From: Meconema thalassinum
Lineage: Eukaryota > Arthropoda > Insecta > Orthoptera > Tettigoniidae
NCBI GenBank assembly: GCA_946902985.2
Contig: OX336389.2
Location: 1,009,639,441 to 1,009,703,440 of the forward strand
Length of the DNA stretch: 64,000 bases
Direction: 5' to 3'
Made by a program: the position numbers and the translations under genes. The notes beneath the pieces were generated by a model. It was not told where the DNA came from, searched no databases, and was given only the letters and a program-made list of their open reading frames with translations. Below are positions 31,988-42,689 of the stretch, piece after piece. Position 1 is the stretch's first letter. The number at the start of each line of letters is the position of its first letter.

Positions 31988-34492
31988 TATATCAATGTTG
32001 GCAATAGATTTGTCACGAAGGACACAGTTATGCCGTTCTAGAGCTTAATTCACCTCAAGGCTAATTAAAAATCCTCTCATACTCTACAGAATTGTTGGGA
32101 TATTCGATGAATATAAAGAAAACTGTCCAAATTCACACACTACATTGCCATAACCTCACTTTTGGCCTAGCATGCCCGCTGCCACCCACCCCTCCCCGTA
32201 GCCCTAAACCACAAATTTTATTGCAATGCAAAAGAGAATGGGTAAGAAAACAAACTAGAGATGAAATGCACACATTTATTCTCTATATATTTTTATTCGA
32301 GAGTAGTCCATATTGCCCACTAGTTTTACACATGGTCAAAACCAGGAAGACGAAAATTGCCGTATTGTTCTTACTATCACTGTAATTCTTACATCCCGGT
32401 GCTTGGCAATTTTTCCTCCATTGCAGTAGCATGATTGACTCAATTCAATTCAAATAAACAATCAAAATACTGAACAAATCAAAACAACCAACAACACCAC
32501 GAGGAAAATCAATCAAAACAGACTATTCCCACTTTCGCCAGTCTGTTTGATGTGAACGTTCATGACTGCCAACTACGAAACCTTAGTGCTAAAATTAATT
32601 CTTCATCGGTTGGCAGAACATCCAGTACAGGGCCTTACTCCGACCCACGCGCTCCCTATTAACTGTCATCCCCCTGGCCCTAGCTACTGTTTCGTGCGGG
32701 CAATTGCGTTGTAATGTTTTCGAATGGTATCAGTGACCGCACCTCCCAGTTAACGTTCCACGCTGAGCATGCATGCGGGAGATACACTTTCAGCTGATAA
32801 AGAATGCTTTAATGTTTCAGTGTCAACCATGTGTATTTGTTTCTAAATAATAACTGTATAATGAAGTTTTGTTAACTTTCTATTTTTTAAATTAATTAAA
32901 TCTAATGAATGATCAGAGAAAACTTTTATTTTTTCGCATTACAAACGTAATATGAGTACGAAAGACCTATACTTTGATTTTAAGAAATGTTTGTATTTGT
33001 ATCATGTGTTAGGAGTAGTTGAAGTACCAACACGACAAATTTCAAGTAAATAGTTTTGTTGTATGTCACAGTAATAATACCACATCAGAAGTAGAAGGTT
33101 AAAATACCGAGCCACAAATTTCCAGTTCTATTCTCTGGCACTTGATGAGAGTAGTGATGCTAGCGATACTGCCCAATTAGGAATTTTCTTAAGGGGAGTT
33201 GATAAAGATTTCAATATTGCTGAAGAATTAGCTGCTCTTGTCCCTCTTAAAGGCACCTCTAAAGCCAATGGTTTAATGGGAGGTGTCACTGAAACCTTGA
33301 ACCGGCTTGGCTTGATATATACAAATCTATCTGGTGTAATAACAGACGGAGCTCCTGCATTTGCAGGAAAACAGGAAGGGTGAGTTAAATTACTGCAAGC
33401 AGAGGCAGCTAAAGTAGTAAACATTTCTGTAATGCAATATCACTGCTTCATACACCAAGAAAACCTGTGTGCTAAATCCCTAAATTTAGATAGTGTTTTG
33501 AAAGTCAGTGTAAAAGTAATGAATTTCATTCGTTCACATGGTTTGCGATATAGAATTTTTCAAAAAGGCTTACAAAATCTCGAAACAGAATTTAAAGAAT
33601 TTTTATTATACTGAAATAAGATGGCTGAGCCGTGAAGCGAATGTTTGACCTAAAAACCGAAATGCAAACGATTATGGAGGAGAAGGGCAAACCTATTGTT
33701 GAATTTGAAGACTCAGAATGGATGTGTGATTTTACCTTTTAGGTAGATATAACAACATAACTGAACGAACTTAATTCACGTCTCCAAGGTAAGGACCAAT
33801 TTATCACTACTATGATCACGTGAAGGCCTTTGAAACAAAATTGTGAATTGGGAATTACAAATAAAAAAACTACTTTGTGAACTTCCCAGCCTTACAAAAC
33901 TGTAATAATCAAAATTCTCAAAAGTACGCAGAAATCATATCAGAATTAAGAACCGAATTCCGCGTTATATTTCAAGACTTCAAGAAGAATGTTACAAGTT
34001 TCAATATGTATTCTTCCCCTTTTCCATTAACATAGACGAGGTTCGCGAGGACCTGCAAATGGAGTGCGTTGATTTTTAATGTGCGTCAAACCTAAAGAAT
34101 AAGTTTAACAATGTCCCATTACTAGATTTTTTTTGGCTGACTACTTTCCCACAGAAAAATATCCTGGCAATAATAGACATGCACTTCGTTTTGCATCGCT
34201 TTTCGGTAGCACATACATACGCGAACAAGTGTTCTTCAGAATGAAACATGTGAAATGTGCAACGAGAACGCGAATCACCGACAGTCATCTAGAAAGTTCA
34301 CTTCGAGTTGCTACAACATCAATCAAACCAGATATTAGATGCCTTGTTCGTGAGGAGCAGTGCCAGGTGTCACATTGAAGGGTAAAATATTAATTATTAA
34401 ATTCTATTATTTCACATAGAAATAGAGGCTATCCTCAGCCGGAGTTTACGTGCGGTAGGGTGGCCAGGGCCTTTCCGCTCCTCCTAATGTTG

Positions 34493-34610
34493 GTCAACAG
34501 CGCGCAGTACCTAGAACCGGCAAAACCATCCAAGTTCCGACCAAGCCCAATGCTGCTTAACTGCAGAGTTCTCATGGGATCTGGTGTTTCAACATGGCCA
34601 GGCCGTTGGT
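34493..34610 (-). repeat. 5S rRNA-like sequence, probably a 5S-derived SINE or pseudogene
   Basis: Read on the minus strand from 34,610: ACCAACGGCCTGGCCATGTT, later AGTTAAGCAGCATTGGGC and GTCGGAACTTGGATGG, ending GCGCGCTGTTGAC. This is the order and approximate length (118 bp) of 5S rRNA, with its internal control region diverged. Another ~50 bp downstream (AGGAGGAGCGGAAAGGCCC) may be SINE body. Too diverged to be a working 5S gene. Confidence 0.75.
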
Positions 34611-34619
34611 TAATTTCTA

Positions 34620-35690
34620 AAATAACGTAAACATTACAGTATATAATCAACATTTTAATAAAAATAACATATCAATATATTAGCTATTTTTTAATGAATT
34701 GGTTTATCTTAGAACTTAGATCCTATTTAATACGGTAGAAAAAATTGTATCATGTGTCCTGGAAACCAATTCACCTTAACAACAGTGGCACTTTTCCAAA
34801 AAAGGTTGGACATGCCTGGTTTCGACTGTGGTATAACTCAGTTCTCCCAGAGTTGCCAATCAAACTTTACACCCCCTAAATATAGCATATTTCAAACAGT
34901 CTAGCACAAAATAATTTTAAATCCCATTTAGCGAGACAATATTAGCTTCTTTTCTTTTCTTGGCGGGAGGGAAGTTTTGTATAAATTAGGTTTTAATTAA
35001 AGCTAAAACTTTTTAATAAGGACATAAAAAATCCTAAGGGTACATTAACACTAATTTGGAGATCATTGCTAACTTCTTGAGCATGAGATAGCCCTCAGCC
35101 GAGTTGCTTCATATTACATTACAATTTCCCGAATTACGGTTATATTCCCAGTTTGGAATGAGTGAAATTTGTCATCTGTGTAATGTAAGGTACTATGCCT
35201 TTTTCCGGCTGCATGCAGCCTTTTTAAGGTAAGAAGGACCTAGGTAGGTGACAAAAAACCACTTTGAAATGGAATTTTAGGCGTTCAGGGCTAATTGCAA
35301 TATAAACACTGGATTCTGTTGAAAAATAAACATAAAAATGAGTATTGTATGGATTCATAAATCAACATGATACAGCGTGAGAGGACATGCCCACTTTACC
35401 TGAGACTTCTGTAAATGTTTTCTACTAGTTAACTATGAGAGCAAAATCAGTGAACACACACACCCACTTGATAAAAGATACACAGTCTTCATGCTGGTTG
35501 TAGAGATAAATTCGAGTTTATTTTACCAGTTTATTCTGTTCCTGTCAGGGGAACAGGAAAGTTCTAGATTTACCATTCAATCAAAAATTAACTTCCTTTT
35601 CTTTTTTCAGAACTGAATTTTGTTTGTCTTTTGTGTGTATTACTCGAAAACTACAGAACCAAAATACATGAAACTTTTCTTATGCACGGT
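34620..35690. other. AT-rich non-coding stretch
   Basis: No ORF above about 60 codons and no recognised repeat. Likely decayed sequence. Confidence 0.3.
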
Positions 35691-35714
35691 AATAATATCT
35701 CATTGAGAAATAGA

Positions 35715-36040
35715 AATACTTGTAGAGTTGTTGTTAATTCATTTGAGAGGCTTGAGACATCTTGGTCATCAGCCCCGAGTAGTTGGGTGTGTGTTGAAGT
35801 TGGCTGATAGCCTGTATTGCTGTAATGACTGTAGTAGTGTGTGTAACTGTATCAGGGTAAAGGATGGGGTAGACGTCCCGAGAAGTAATGTACTATCCCG
35901 GCAATTTCCTGGATGTAGTGTGAAAAAAAAAAAATCTGGATAACCGCTGTCAGCGCCGGGATTCGAACCTACGATATCCGGACTTACTGCAGCTGCCCTC
36001 GCGACCGTGGTGCACGCTTGACGAGCACAGCTACGCCGCG
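35715..36040 (-). mobile_element. SINE with tRNA-like head at right
   Basis: From about 36,040 on the minus strand: CGCGGCGTAGCTGTGCTCG, B-box GGTTCGAATCCCGG (complement at 35,956-35,969), then a body that includes TTACACACACTACTACAG, and an end near TTGAGAGGCTTGAGACATC. An A-run lies at 35,923-35,934. Target duplications were not resolved. Confidence 0.65.
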
Positions 36041-36063
36041 GGACGAAGCTTGAGTAACTATGA

Positions 36064-36078
36064 CCCCCCCCCCCCCCC
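36064..36078. repeat. Poly-C run of 15
   Basis: Homopolymer directly to the right of the SINE. A likely site of assembly error or slippage. Confidence 0.9.
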
Positions 36079-36081
36079 GCA

Positions 36082-36357
36082 ATGGCCGATCCTGGCTTCG
36101 CTACTGGTGTAGCTACGAAACTCTCCCTACATCACTCATTGTTTAGACCGTCCTTGCTGTATGGAAGTGAGAAGTGGGTAGATTCAGGATATCTGATACA
36201 TAAGCAAGAGGCAACTGATATGAGGGTAGCACGAATGATTGCTGGGTCAAATAGATGGGAGCAATGGCAGGAAGGTTCCAGTAATGGGATGTCTATGATA
36301 GAAATTAACACGCTAGATGAACTTCCGCGACACAGAAGGCTGAAAAACGTGTTTTAA
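36082..36357 (+). pseudogene. LINE C-terminal fragment (tentative)
   Basis: The frame contains RPSLLYGSEKWVDSGYLIHK and EATDMRVARMIAG, which resembles the region after the RT domain in RTE/Jockey-like LINEs (YGSETW ... MRxLRxxxG), followed by LDELPRHRRL. No catalytic motif is present. The assignment rests on this pattern alone. Confidence 0.45.
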
Positions 36358-36974
36358 TATTGGATTTAATTGAAATTTGTCAGTTGGTTGAGGAGCAATC
36401 GTCGAATTAAGAAACTTGCGCCAGCGGTGTGCTCCGAGAACTGTCCACGGGAAGACTAGAGCTGATTAAATCTGATGAGCTACAACATGCATGTGTGAGT
36501 GGGAGGGGCAATGCGCAGGGGTCGAGGGGAGTGTGTGAGTAGTGTCCTGTCGTATGTTCCATTAAGGCAGCTTATTCAAATATTTATTTTTGCATCTACT
36601 ACATACGCCTGTTTACCAGCTCTTGATGGATGCAGTAATTTTGCATTTGTCTGTTTGCACAGGCTAGAGTAAAACGTGGCTTTTCACCGATATCTCATCC
36701 ATGGCTGTGATTATATGGAAGCTACTGAGGTATGAATGGTGCTGAGTAATGACCTTCTGGGCACAACTACTGTATATGTGGATGCTGTGAAAGGTTCTAC
36801 TCGTAGGGTTGGTACTGCTGCACCGATTCAATAAGGAAAGTAATGACAAACTACTTCACTCCTCACCTTGCTTAGTACACCTCATTATAATGCTCCCTTT
36901 GATTTTTATGGGTTTCAGCTCAATAACCGATAGTGGCACTTTTTGAGGATCCATCCAGCCTCCGGGTTGACTAC

Positions 36975-37200
36975 CTAACAGACAGAATCGACTAAAACGT
37001 TGAATAATGGGTTATTTTCTTGTATTATTTCATTTATATTGTCGTTCGGGGTATGTTTCGGATTAATGTCCATTTCAATCTTTTCAAATAGGTTCACACA
37101 AGTGCCTTTTTCGGTGGCATGAAGTATTTTCATATCTTTCTCGATGTTGGTGAATTGGCGATTTCTCCCAAGCATGTGCTTAAACATTGCAGACTTCTCC
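36975..37200 (-). pseudogene. Penelope GIY-YIG C-terminal fragment
   Basis: A minus frame reads FTNIEKDMKILHATEKGTCV then EKIEMDINPKHTP, matching the part after the GIY-YIG domain in the copies at 41.6 and 42.5 kb (FTTIDNDLEILHQENKGTLM). The GIY-YIG core lies upstream in another frame and is too decayed to read. Confidence 0.65.
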
Positions 37201-37392
37201 CGGCTTGGCCTATGTATGTTTCTTCACTGGCAGACCCCTGAGTGGGAGGTGAAAATTTTGTTGTTGGTTCTTCTCATTGCTACTTTGAGATTATGATTTT
37301 TTTACTGTTGGTCAGGCCGTACATATTGTAACATTCGTTCTTCTTTATCTGTATTTTATTTTTATGACTATTTTGTTTATATAAAACGACTA

Positions 37393-37915
37393 CAGGGTCG
37401 TTCATATAAAGTAAGAACGCCAAGTGGCAGTTTTGTTATTTGCTGCTGAGGCGGCTATGGCCGAGCTTGTGGCACGCCATGGCCCCCTGCTCTACTATTG
37501 AAAGCGCGCGCATAGTGCATACGAGGGCTGGTTTTGTTTTCAAGTTCCGATGGACTGTATAAAAATAACATACCGAACTGATATTACTAGTAAATGTTTG
37601 CTTGTTTTATTCTTATGTCAGAACATAATCGCCAAAACGATTGAAACATTTGTCTTATCGTTACACCAGCTTTCCAACGCCCTCGGCAAAATATCCTGCC
37701 GCCACTGAGGTGGGTACGTCTGGACAGCCTCATGAAGTTTTTCCTTTTTGGGTAGGCGTTGCAGCCCAACCATACCTTCGATTGTCGAAAAAGGTGAAAA
37801 TCATTCCTGACCACACTGTACCAATGTTACAATGGACTTTAACAAAGAATTCAAGTGTGAAGTTTTGGACGATCTGCCGTTTAGTCCAAACCAGCACTGA
37901 ATGATTTTTATCTAA
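37393..37915 (-). pseudogene. Mariner 3' end (C-terminal transposase), truncated by an RTE
   Basis: Starts after TA with CAGGGTCGTTCATATAAAG, the same end as the fold-back element at 52,722. The minus frame has NDFHLFRQSKVWLGCNAYPK and later a degraded WKAGV...MFQSFW, matching the C-terminal end of mariner transposases (NDFHLF..LKxWLGG ... KCxxxxGDYVE). The 5' part is missing at the junction with the LINE at 37,916-37,921. Confidence 0.75.
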
Positions 37916-37917
37916 AA

Positions 37918-40080
37918 TTTAGATGGGGAAAATTTGAAAACCTAAAGGAGATCAGAGAAAGTAAAATAAAAGTATGGAAATTGAAAGACAAAAAATGTAC
38001 ACGAAGACTTTCAGGAGAGATTGAAGCATCAAATCCCAGTTAGTGAAGTGGAAAACATAGAAGAGGAATGGTCCCACTTTAAAAAGGCATTTGCTGGTGC
38101 AGCAGAGTGCTTGTGGTAGGACGTCAACAAGAGTGAAAGAGGAGGAGACACCGTGGTGGAACGAGGAAGTGAGGAAAGCAGTGAAAGGAAAGAAGTATGC
38201 ATGGAAAGAATGGAATCGAGATCAAACAGAAGAAAGCAAAAGGAAGTATCACGACAGCAAACGGAGGTGTAAGAAAGTGGTAGGAGAAGAAAAGAAGAAA
38301 AGTAGGGAAGAATTTACACGAAGAATGGAAACAGATGTAAGTGGCAGTAAAAGGATGCTGTATGGACTTCTAAGAACTAAGAGGAAAAAAAGAGTTACTA
38401 CAAAGCTGGTGAAAAAGGAAGATGGAGAGTTGTTAACACACCCAGAAGAGATAAAGGGACGATGGAAGCAGTATTTCGATAAGCTATTGAATGTGAACAA
38501 TTGTACAGGTGAGATGGAAGTGATACAGCCTGACGACTCTACAACAGAGGATGATATAACAATGCTGGAGGTGGAATTAGCAGTACAGAAAATGAAGATG
38601 GGAAAAGCAACAGGGGTGGATGAAATCAGTGTAGAAAAGATAAAGGCTGCTGGACCAGTTGGTATGCAATGGTTGTATCGACTGCTAAAGTGTGTGTGGA
38701 AACGGAAATGTGTACCAGAAGACTGGGAGAAAGGGCTAATAATACCAGTGCTTAAGAAAGGGGACAAGAAAGCGTGTGATAACTATAGAGCGAACACCCT
38801 CATATCACAGATAGTAAAAATACTGGAAAGGATATTAGAAAGAAGAATGAGAAGAAAGGTGGAAGGAGAGTTGCAAGAGGAACAGTATGGCTTCAGGAGT
38901 GGAAGATCCACAGTGGACCCAATCTTTAGCTTGATGCAGGTGATGGAAAAGAACTGGGAATATGGAGAGGATTTGATCATGACTTTCATAGATCTAGAAA
39001 AGGCATATGATAGTGTCCCCAGAGAGAAGGTATGGGAGACCATGGTTAAGAAGAGACTGGGAAGAGAAATGTTGGAAATGGTGCAAGCAATGTACAATAA
39101 CTGTGTTAGCAGGGTACTGACCCCAGTTGGAAAGACAGATTGGTTTAGGAACAAGACTGGACTAAGACAGGGGAGTGTGCTATTACCTCTTTTGTTCATA
39201 ATGGTAATGGATAAAATTGTAAAGGAAACAAAGGAAGCATATGGACATAAAGAAATGAAGTTACTATTATTTGCAGACGATATTGTGGTCTGGGGAAGGA
39301 ACACCGAAGAAGTGCAAAAACAACTAGATGCACTGAACGAAAATATTCAGAAGTATGGCCTGAAAATCAGTAAAGAGAAAAGCAAGTCCATGGTGATGAC
39401 AAGAGGGGAAAGACAAGGAAAGGGCACTGTGAAAATTGGAAGTCAGAGTTTGGAAATTGTGGACACGTTCAAATACCTAGGAAGTGAATTGATGCAAACT
39501 GGTAGGTTGGACATGGAGATTGGCAGGAGGGTACAGCAGAGCAATGCATTCTATCCAAGTGTAAGAAAACTTGTTTGGGATAAGGAAGTACCAAGGAAAA
39601 GCAAAGAGGTAATGTACAAAGTGTACTAGGTACCCATATTAACTTATGCAGCTGAGACTTGGACCCTGACAAGCAGGCAAGAGAGTAGAATCCAAGCCAG
39701 TGAAATGAAATTCCTAAGTAGTATGATAGGAAAGACAAGGAAAGACAGAGTGAGAAATGAAGATGTTAGGAAGGAAGTTGGGATGGGAAAACTAAATGAG
39801 AGACTTGAGAAGAATAAACTGACTTGGTTTGGACATGTAAAGAGGATGGAGGAAAATAGAATAACAAGCCAGATGCTGGAGGCAAAGTGCAAGGGTAAGA
39901 GAGCAAGGGGAAGACCTAGAACAAGGTGGATTGATTCAGTGAAGAACAGTGTAAGAAAAAGAAATCTGGACTGGGGCAAGATCGTGGAAGAAGAATTGTG
40001 GAAGGAAAGAGGAAAGTGGAGAAGTGCCATAAATACCCCAACCCGGCAGGAGCTGGATAAGGGAAAATAATGATGATGAT
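37918..40080 (+). pseudogene. RTE-type LINE, 5' truncated, RT nearly intact
   Basis: Begins in the linker between endonuclease and RT. The 512-codon frame (38,091-39,629) has KMGKATGVDEISVEKIKAAG, NYRANTLISQ, YGFRSGRSTVDPIFSL, MTFIDLEKAYDSVP (first catalytic Asp), GLRQGSVLLPLLFIMVMD, and LLLFADDIVVWG (FADD box). A single TAG at 39,627-39,629 replaces the Tyr of a YYVPILTYAAETW motif, and the frame then runs on in phase to 40,070. A frameshift before 38,091 separates the linker. The 3' end is AATGATGATGATGAT at 40,069-40,083, the usual RTE-type tail. Confidence 0.92.
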
Positions 40081-40084
40081 GATT

Positions 40085-40968
40085 TCTTGTACAAAGGGAT
40101 TGTATGAATGAAATGTGTCTGTATGGTTGTGGTTGTTGATATATAATAGTGTATTTCTCTTTTTGTTCATGTTGTTTTTGTTTTGTTTATACTTGTAAAT
40201 GTTATTGTTTATTATGTTATCACTAGTGGATTCTATCTGTCTGACAATAAAGAATACATACAGTGCCACCATGTAATATGGCCAGTGGCTGCATACAGTG
40301 CAAAGCAGCAAATGGTACTCGTACATTCTATGGAACTCCAAGACTTCCAATATGGTGCGGTGATAAGAATCCCGTGCACAAGATAGTCACCCTCTTAAAC
40401 ATCCTTAGATCCACAGTGTCTGATGTGGTAGTGAAGTGGAACATGTCACGATGTAATACAGCCCAACAACATGCAAGATGGTGAACCCCAGGAACCATTG
40501 AGTATTGTAAGAATACCCAACAATCATCCACTGCCATCATCACACAGGAATTCCGCACTGATTATGGGTCTACTCCTAGCATCTCTACCAGACTATATAG
40601 CGCCAATATTGAAATTCGGGGTTGAGGTGTCACAGTATGTTCATGTTTTTCCTGGAAGGGGCCTGCTAGTTGTGTGACACTAGGTTATTTTGACAGCTCG
40701 GTTACCACTGCTTGCCTGCCCTCTACTGGCCAAAGACAACTCATGGTCACAACATGATGTTAGTGTCTCATCATTAGACCTCAGAAGTAAATGCACTAAT
40801 TTTTTACAAATGGCAAAATATGCATGCATCAATCCACTAAAAATACAAAATATCACTGTACAGTTAGGCCTATATAAAAGTTCACAATTCGTTGCAAAAA
40901 TCTAGATCGGAAAATATTGTTGATTCATAATGTCGATTACTCAGGTCCGTATTGACGTAACTATAACG
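40085..40968. other. Non-coding stretch, possible Penelope trace
   Basis: The phrase GTGGATTCTATCTGTCTGAC (40,229-40,248) resembles the complement of the end of the Penelope fragment at 36,975. Nothing else was recognised. Confidence 0.3.
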
Positions 40969-42087
40969 TGAAAGCATAATAGATTTTCCGCCTTCAATAC
41001 TGTTTATTTCTATTACTTACAGGGACTAGTTTCGGGGGTAAATACTCCCCCTTCCTCAGCCTGTCCAACAAAACTTCACAATGGAAAAACTTTCCATGTA
41101 CAAGCTCATACAAAACACATGAAGAATAAAGAAATAATATTATTTACAATCCCGCTCAACGTTCCAAAGAATATACTTTTATTGGTTCACTAAGGCCTAG
41201 GCGCATCAGAACTCCTGAATTGGGCCGGTGCTGCGGTCCGCTGTCCCCATTGCGTCATCGTGGGACCACTCTAGTCCCCTTGTTGCTCTTGGCAAACGTC
41301 AAGGCGAGAAAATTTGTGGCCGCGTCACGCGCCGCCAAGAACTGCAGTGCGCAGGGCGTGAACAAAAACAAACCGGAATTCACCTTGCGAAGTCTCTTAC
41401 AGCTGAGTGTTAGTGACGTGCTTGGGAAAAGGTGGCGGTTGGGGTTGTGGGAGATGGGAGGCTAAGGAAATGAGAATGAGTGAGGTTTGTTGACGCGCCG
41501 TGTGTCGCTGTTATGGAGATTGATTAATGCGTAGAATGAGAGGTGTCAATCTTTAGTATGTTATGAAAAATGATGGGTATGAATAGTGGAATATAGCGGG
41601 AATTTTATCTATTACAATATAATTCGTCTATTAATGTTCTGTATAAAATGCTGGTTTCAAATATTATTTCATTAAGATTGTGTGAAGGATTGAATCTCTG
41701 TGCTTTATCAATTTCTATTTGTTCCAAAATATTCATGAGCGTGCCTTTATTTTCTTGATGTAAAATTTCTAAGTCATTGTCTATGGTTGTGAATTTATGC
41801 CCAGTTTCTGCCATGTGGTTGCCCATCGCTGAAAATTTATTATGTTTGATGGCATTGTCATGTTCCAAAAAACTGGTGTTGAACCCTCTCCCCGTTTGTC
41901 CCACGTAATCGGCATTACACTCGTTACATTTAATCTTGTAGACACCTGAATTGCTGTATTTGTTGGTTTTGTTGAGAATATGTGAGTTGAAAAATTTATT
42001 ATGATTAGTGTTATTGGTTCGGAACGCTGTTTTTATTTTATATTTTTTTAGTACACTAGTAACATTGTATGTGGATTGGTTTACAAA
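40969..42087 (-). mobile_element. Penelope-like element 3' end, left arm of an inverted pair
   Basis: About 1.1 kb nearly identical, in inverted orientation, to 42,210-43,325. The minus frame 41,605-41,904 encodes GQTGRGFNTSFLEHDNAIKH and FTTIDNDLEILHQENKGTLM, the C-terminal half of a GIY-YIG endonuclease. The upstream half (GVYKIKCNECNADYV, complement of 41,893-41,950) joins in another frame. RT is absent. The 3' region holds a hammerhead motif (41,019-41,064). Confidence 0.88.
41019..41064 (-). ncRNA. Hammerhead ribozyme motif, left copy
   Basis: Minus strand: ACAGG, core CTGAGGA, A, GGGGG-loop-CCCCC, GAAAC, TA, GTC, CCTGT. Same sequence as the right copy. Predicted cleavage is after the C of GTC (complement of 41,024). 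Confidence 0.75.
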
Positions 42088-42689
42088 TTGCCGAAGCTAA
42101 TGGATTCAATAGTAAATATGTTAACAATATAATTAACAAAATTAAGAACAAACCCGTTTCCAGATTAGCAAAAGAAGACAAAGAACCTTCCACATACGCA
42201 ACGTTCACTTTTGTAAACCAATCCACATACAATGATACTAGTGTACTAAAAAAATATAAAATAAAAACAGCGTTCAGAATCAATAACACTAATAATAATA
42301 AGTTTTTCAACTCGCATATTCTCAACAAAACCAACAAATACAGCAATTCAGGTGTCTACAAGAATAAATGTCACGAGTGTAATGCCGATTACGTGGGACA
42401 AACGGGGAGAGGGTTCAACACCAGATTTTTGGAACATGTCGATGCCATCAAACATAATACATTTTCAGCGATGGGCAACCACATGGCAGAAACTGGGCAT
42501 AAATTCACAACCATAGACAATGACTTAGAAATTTTACATCAAGAAAATAAAGGCACGCTCATGAATATTTTGGAACAAATAGAAATTGATAAAGCACAGA
42601 GATACCCTTCACACAATCTTAATGAAATAATATTTGAAACCAGCATTTTATACAGACCATTAATAGACAAATTATATTGTAATAGATAA
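42086..42689 (+). pseudogene. Penelope GIY-YIG endonuclease domain, RT missing
   Basis: The frame is open over about 200 codons. A linker-like N-terminal part (NNIINKIKNKPVSRLAKEDK, LKKYKIKTAFRINNTNNN) leads into GVYKNKCHECNADYVGQTGR, with the GIY-type residues as GVY and YVG and a Cys pair before them. FNTRFLEHVDAIKH follows, and a Glu-containing helix near ILEQIEIDKAQ. In Penelope elements this domain nicks DNA to prime reverse transcription. The catalytic-looking Tyr, Arg and Glu are present, but without RT the copy cannot move alone. The Met at 42,069 lies outside the element and is not a real start. Confidence 0.85.

Larger units (their letters stand above)
30139..32677. repeat. Tandem unit 2, interrupted by a mariner
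   Basis: About 958 bp after removing the 1,579-bp mariner and one TA. CCCTAG occurs at all three unit boundaries (29,175, 30,139, 32,678). Confidence 0.88.
29033..33098. mobile_element. piggyBac-like non-autonomous element with TTAA duplication
   Basis: Flanked by TTAA at 29,029-29,032 and 33,099-33,102. Ends are imperfect inverted repeats, CCCTCTATTTGTGAGAT and, from the right, CCTTCTACTTCTGATGT. No piggyBac transposase frame is present. It contains a 964-bp tandem duplication and a mariner in the second unit. Precise TTAA insertion and CCCT-type ends fit piggyBac-superfamily behaviour; this is inference from ends only. Confidence 0.75.
28714..34378 (+). pseudogene. hAT gene (GTF2IRD2/ZBED-like), split by a TTAA-flanked element
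   Basis: The first segment (28,714-29,032) reads QQLFFNNVSLQTESLVKASY and KKSKPFSDGEFVKECIESV, then LSMSRQTVAHRNDELASNIE. It resumes at 33,103 with YRATNFQFYSLALDESSDAS, LVPLKGTSKANGLMGG and SGVITDGAPAFAGKQEG. Then come YHCFIHQENLCAKSLN and VMNFIRSHGLRYRIF. The C-terminal dimerisation region is STYIREQVFFRMKHVK ... ATTSIKPDIRCLVREEQCQVS, ending near 34,378. Joining across one TTAA gives EKTLKYRATNF in frame. Stops and frameshifts between 33,615 and 34,130 make it a pseudogene. The BED finger is missing here. Confidence 0.85.

Noticed and set aside
38249..39304. Two 172-173-codon minus frames
   Set aside because: Antisense to the RTE at 37,918-40,080.
41220..41465. Identical 81-codon frames at 41,220 (+) and 42,829 (-)
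   Set aside because: They are in the 3' region of the inverted Penelope pair, antisense to the element; no evidence of coding.
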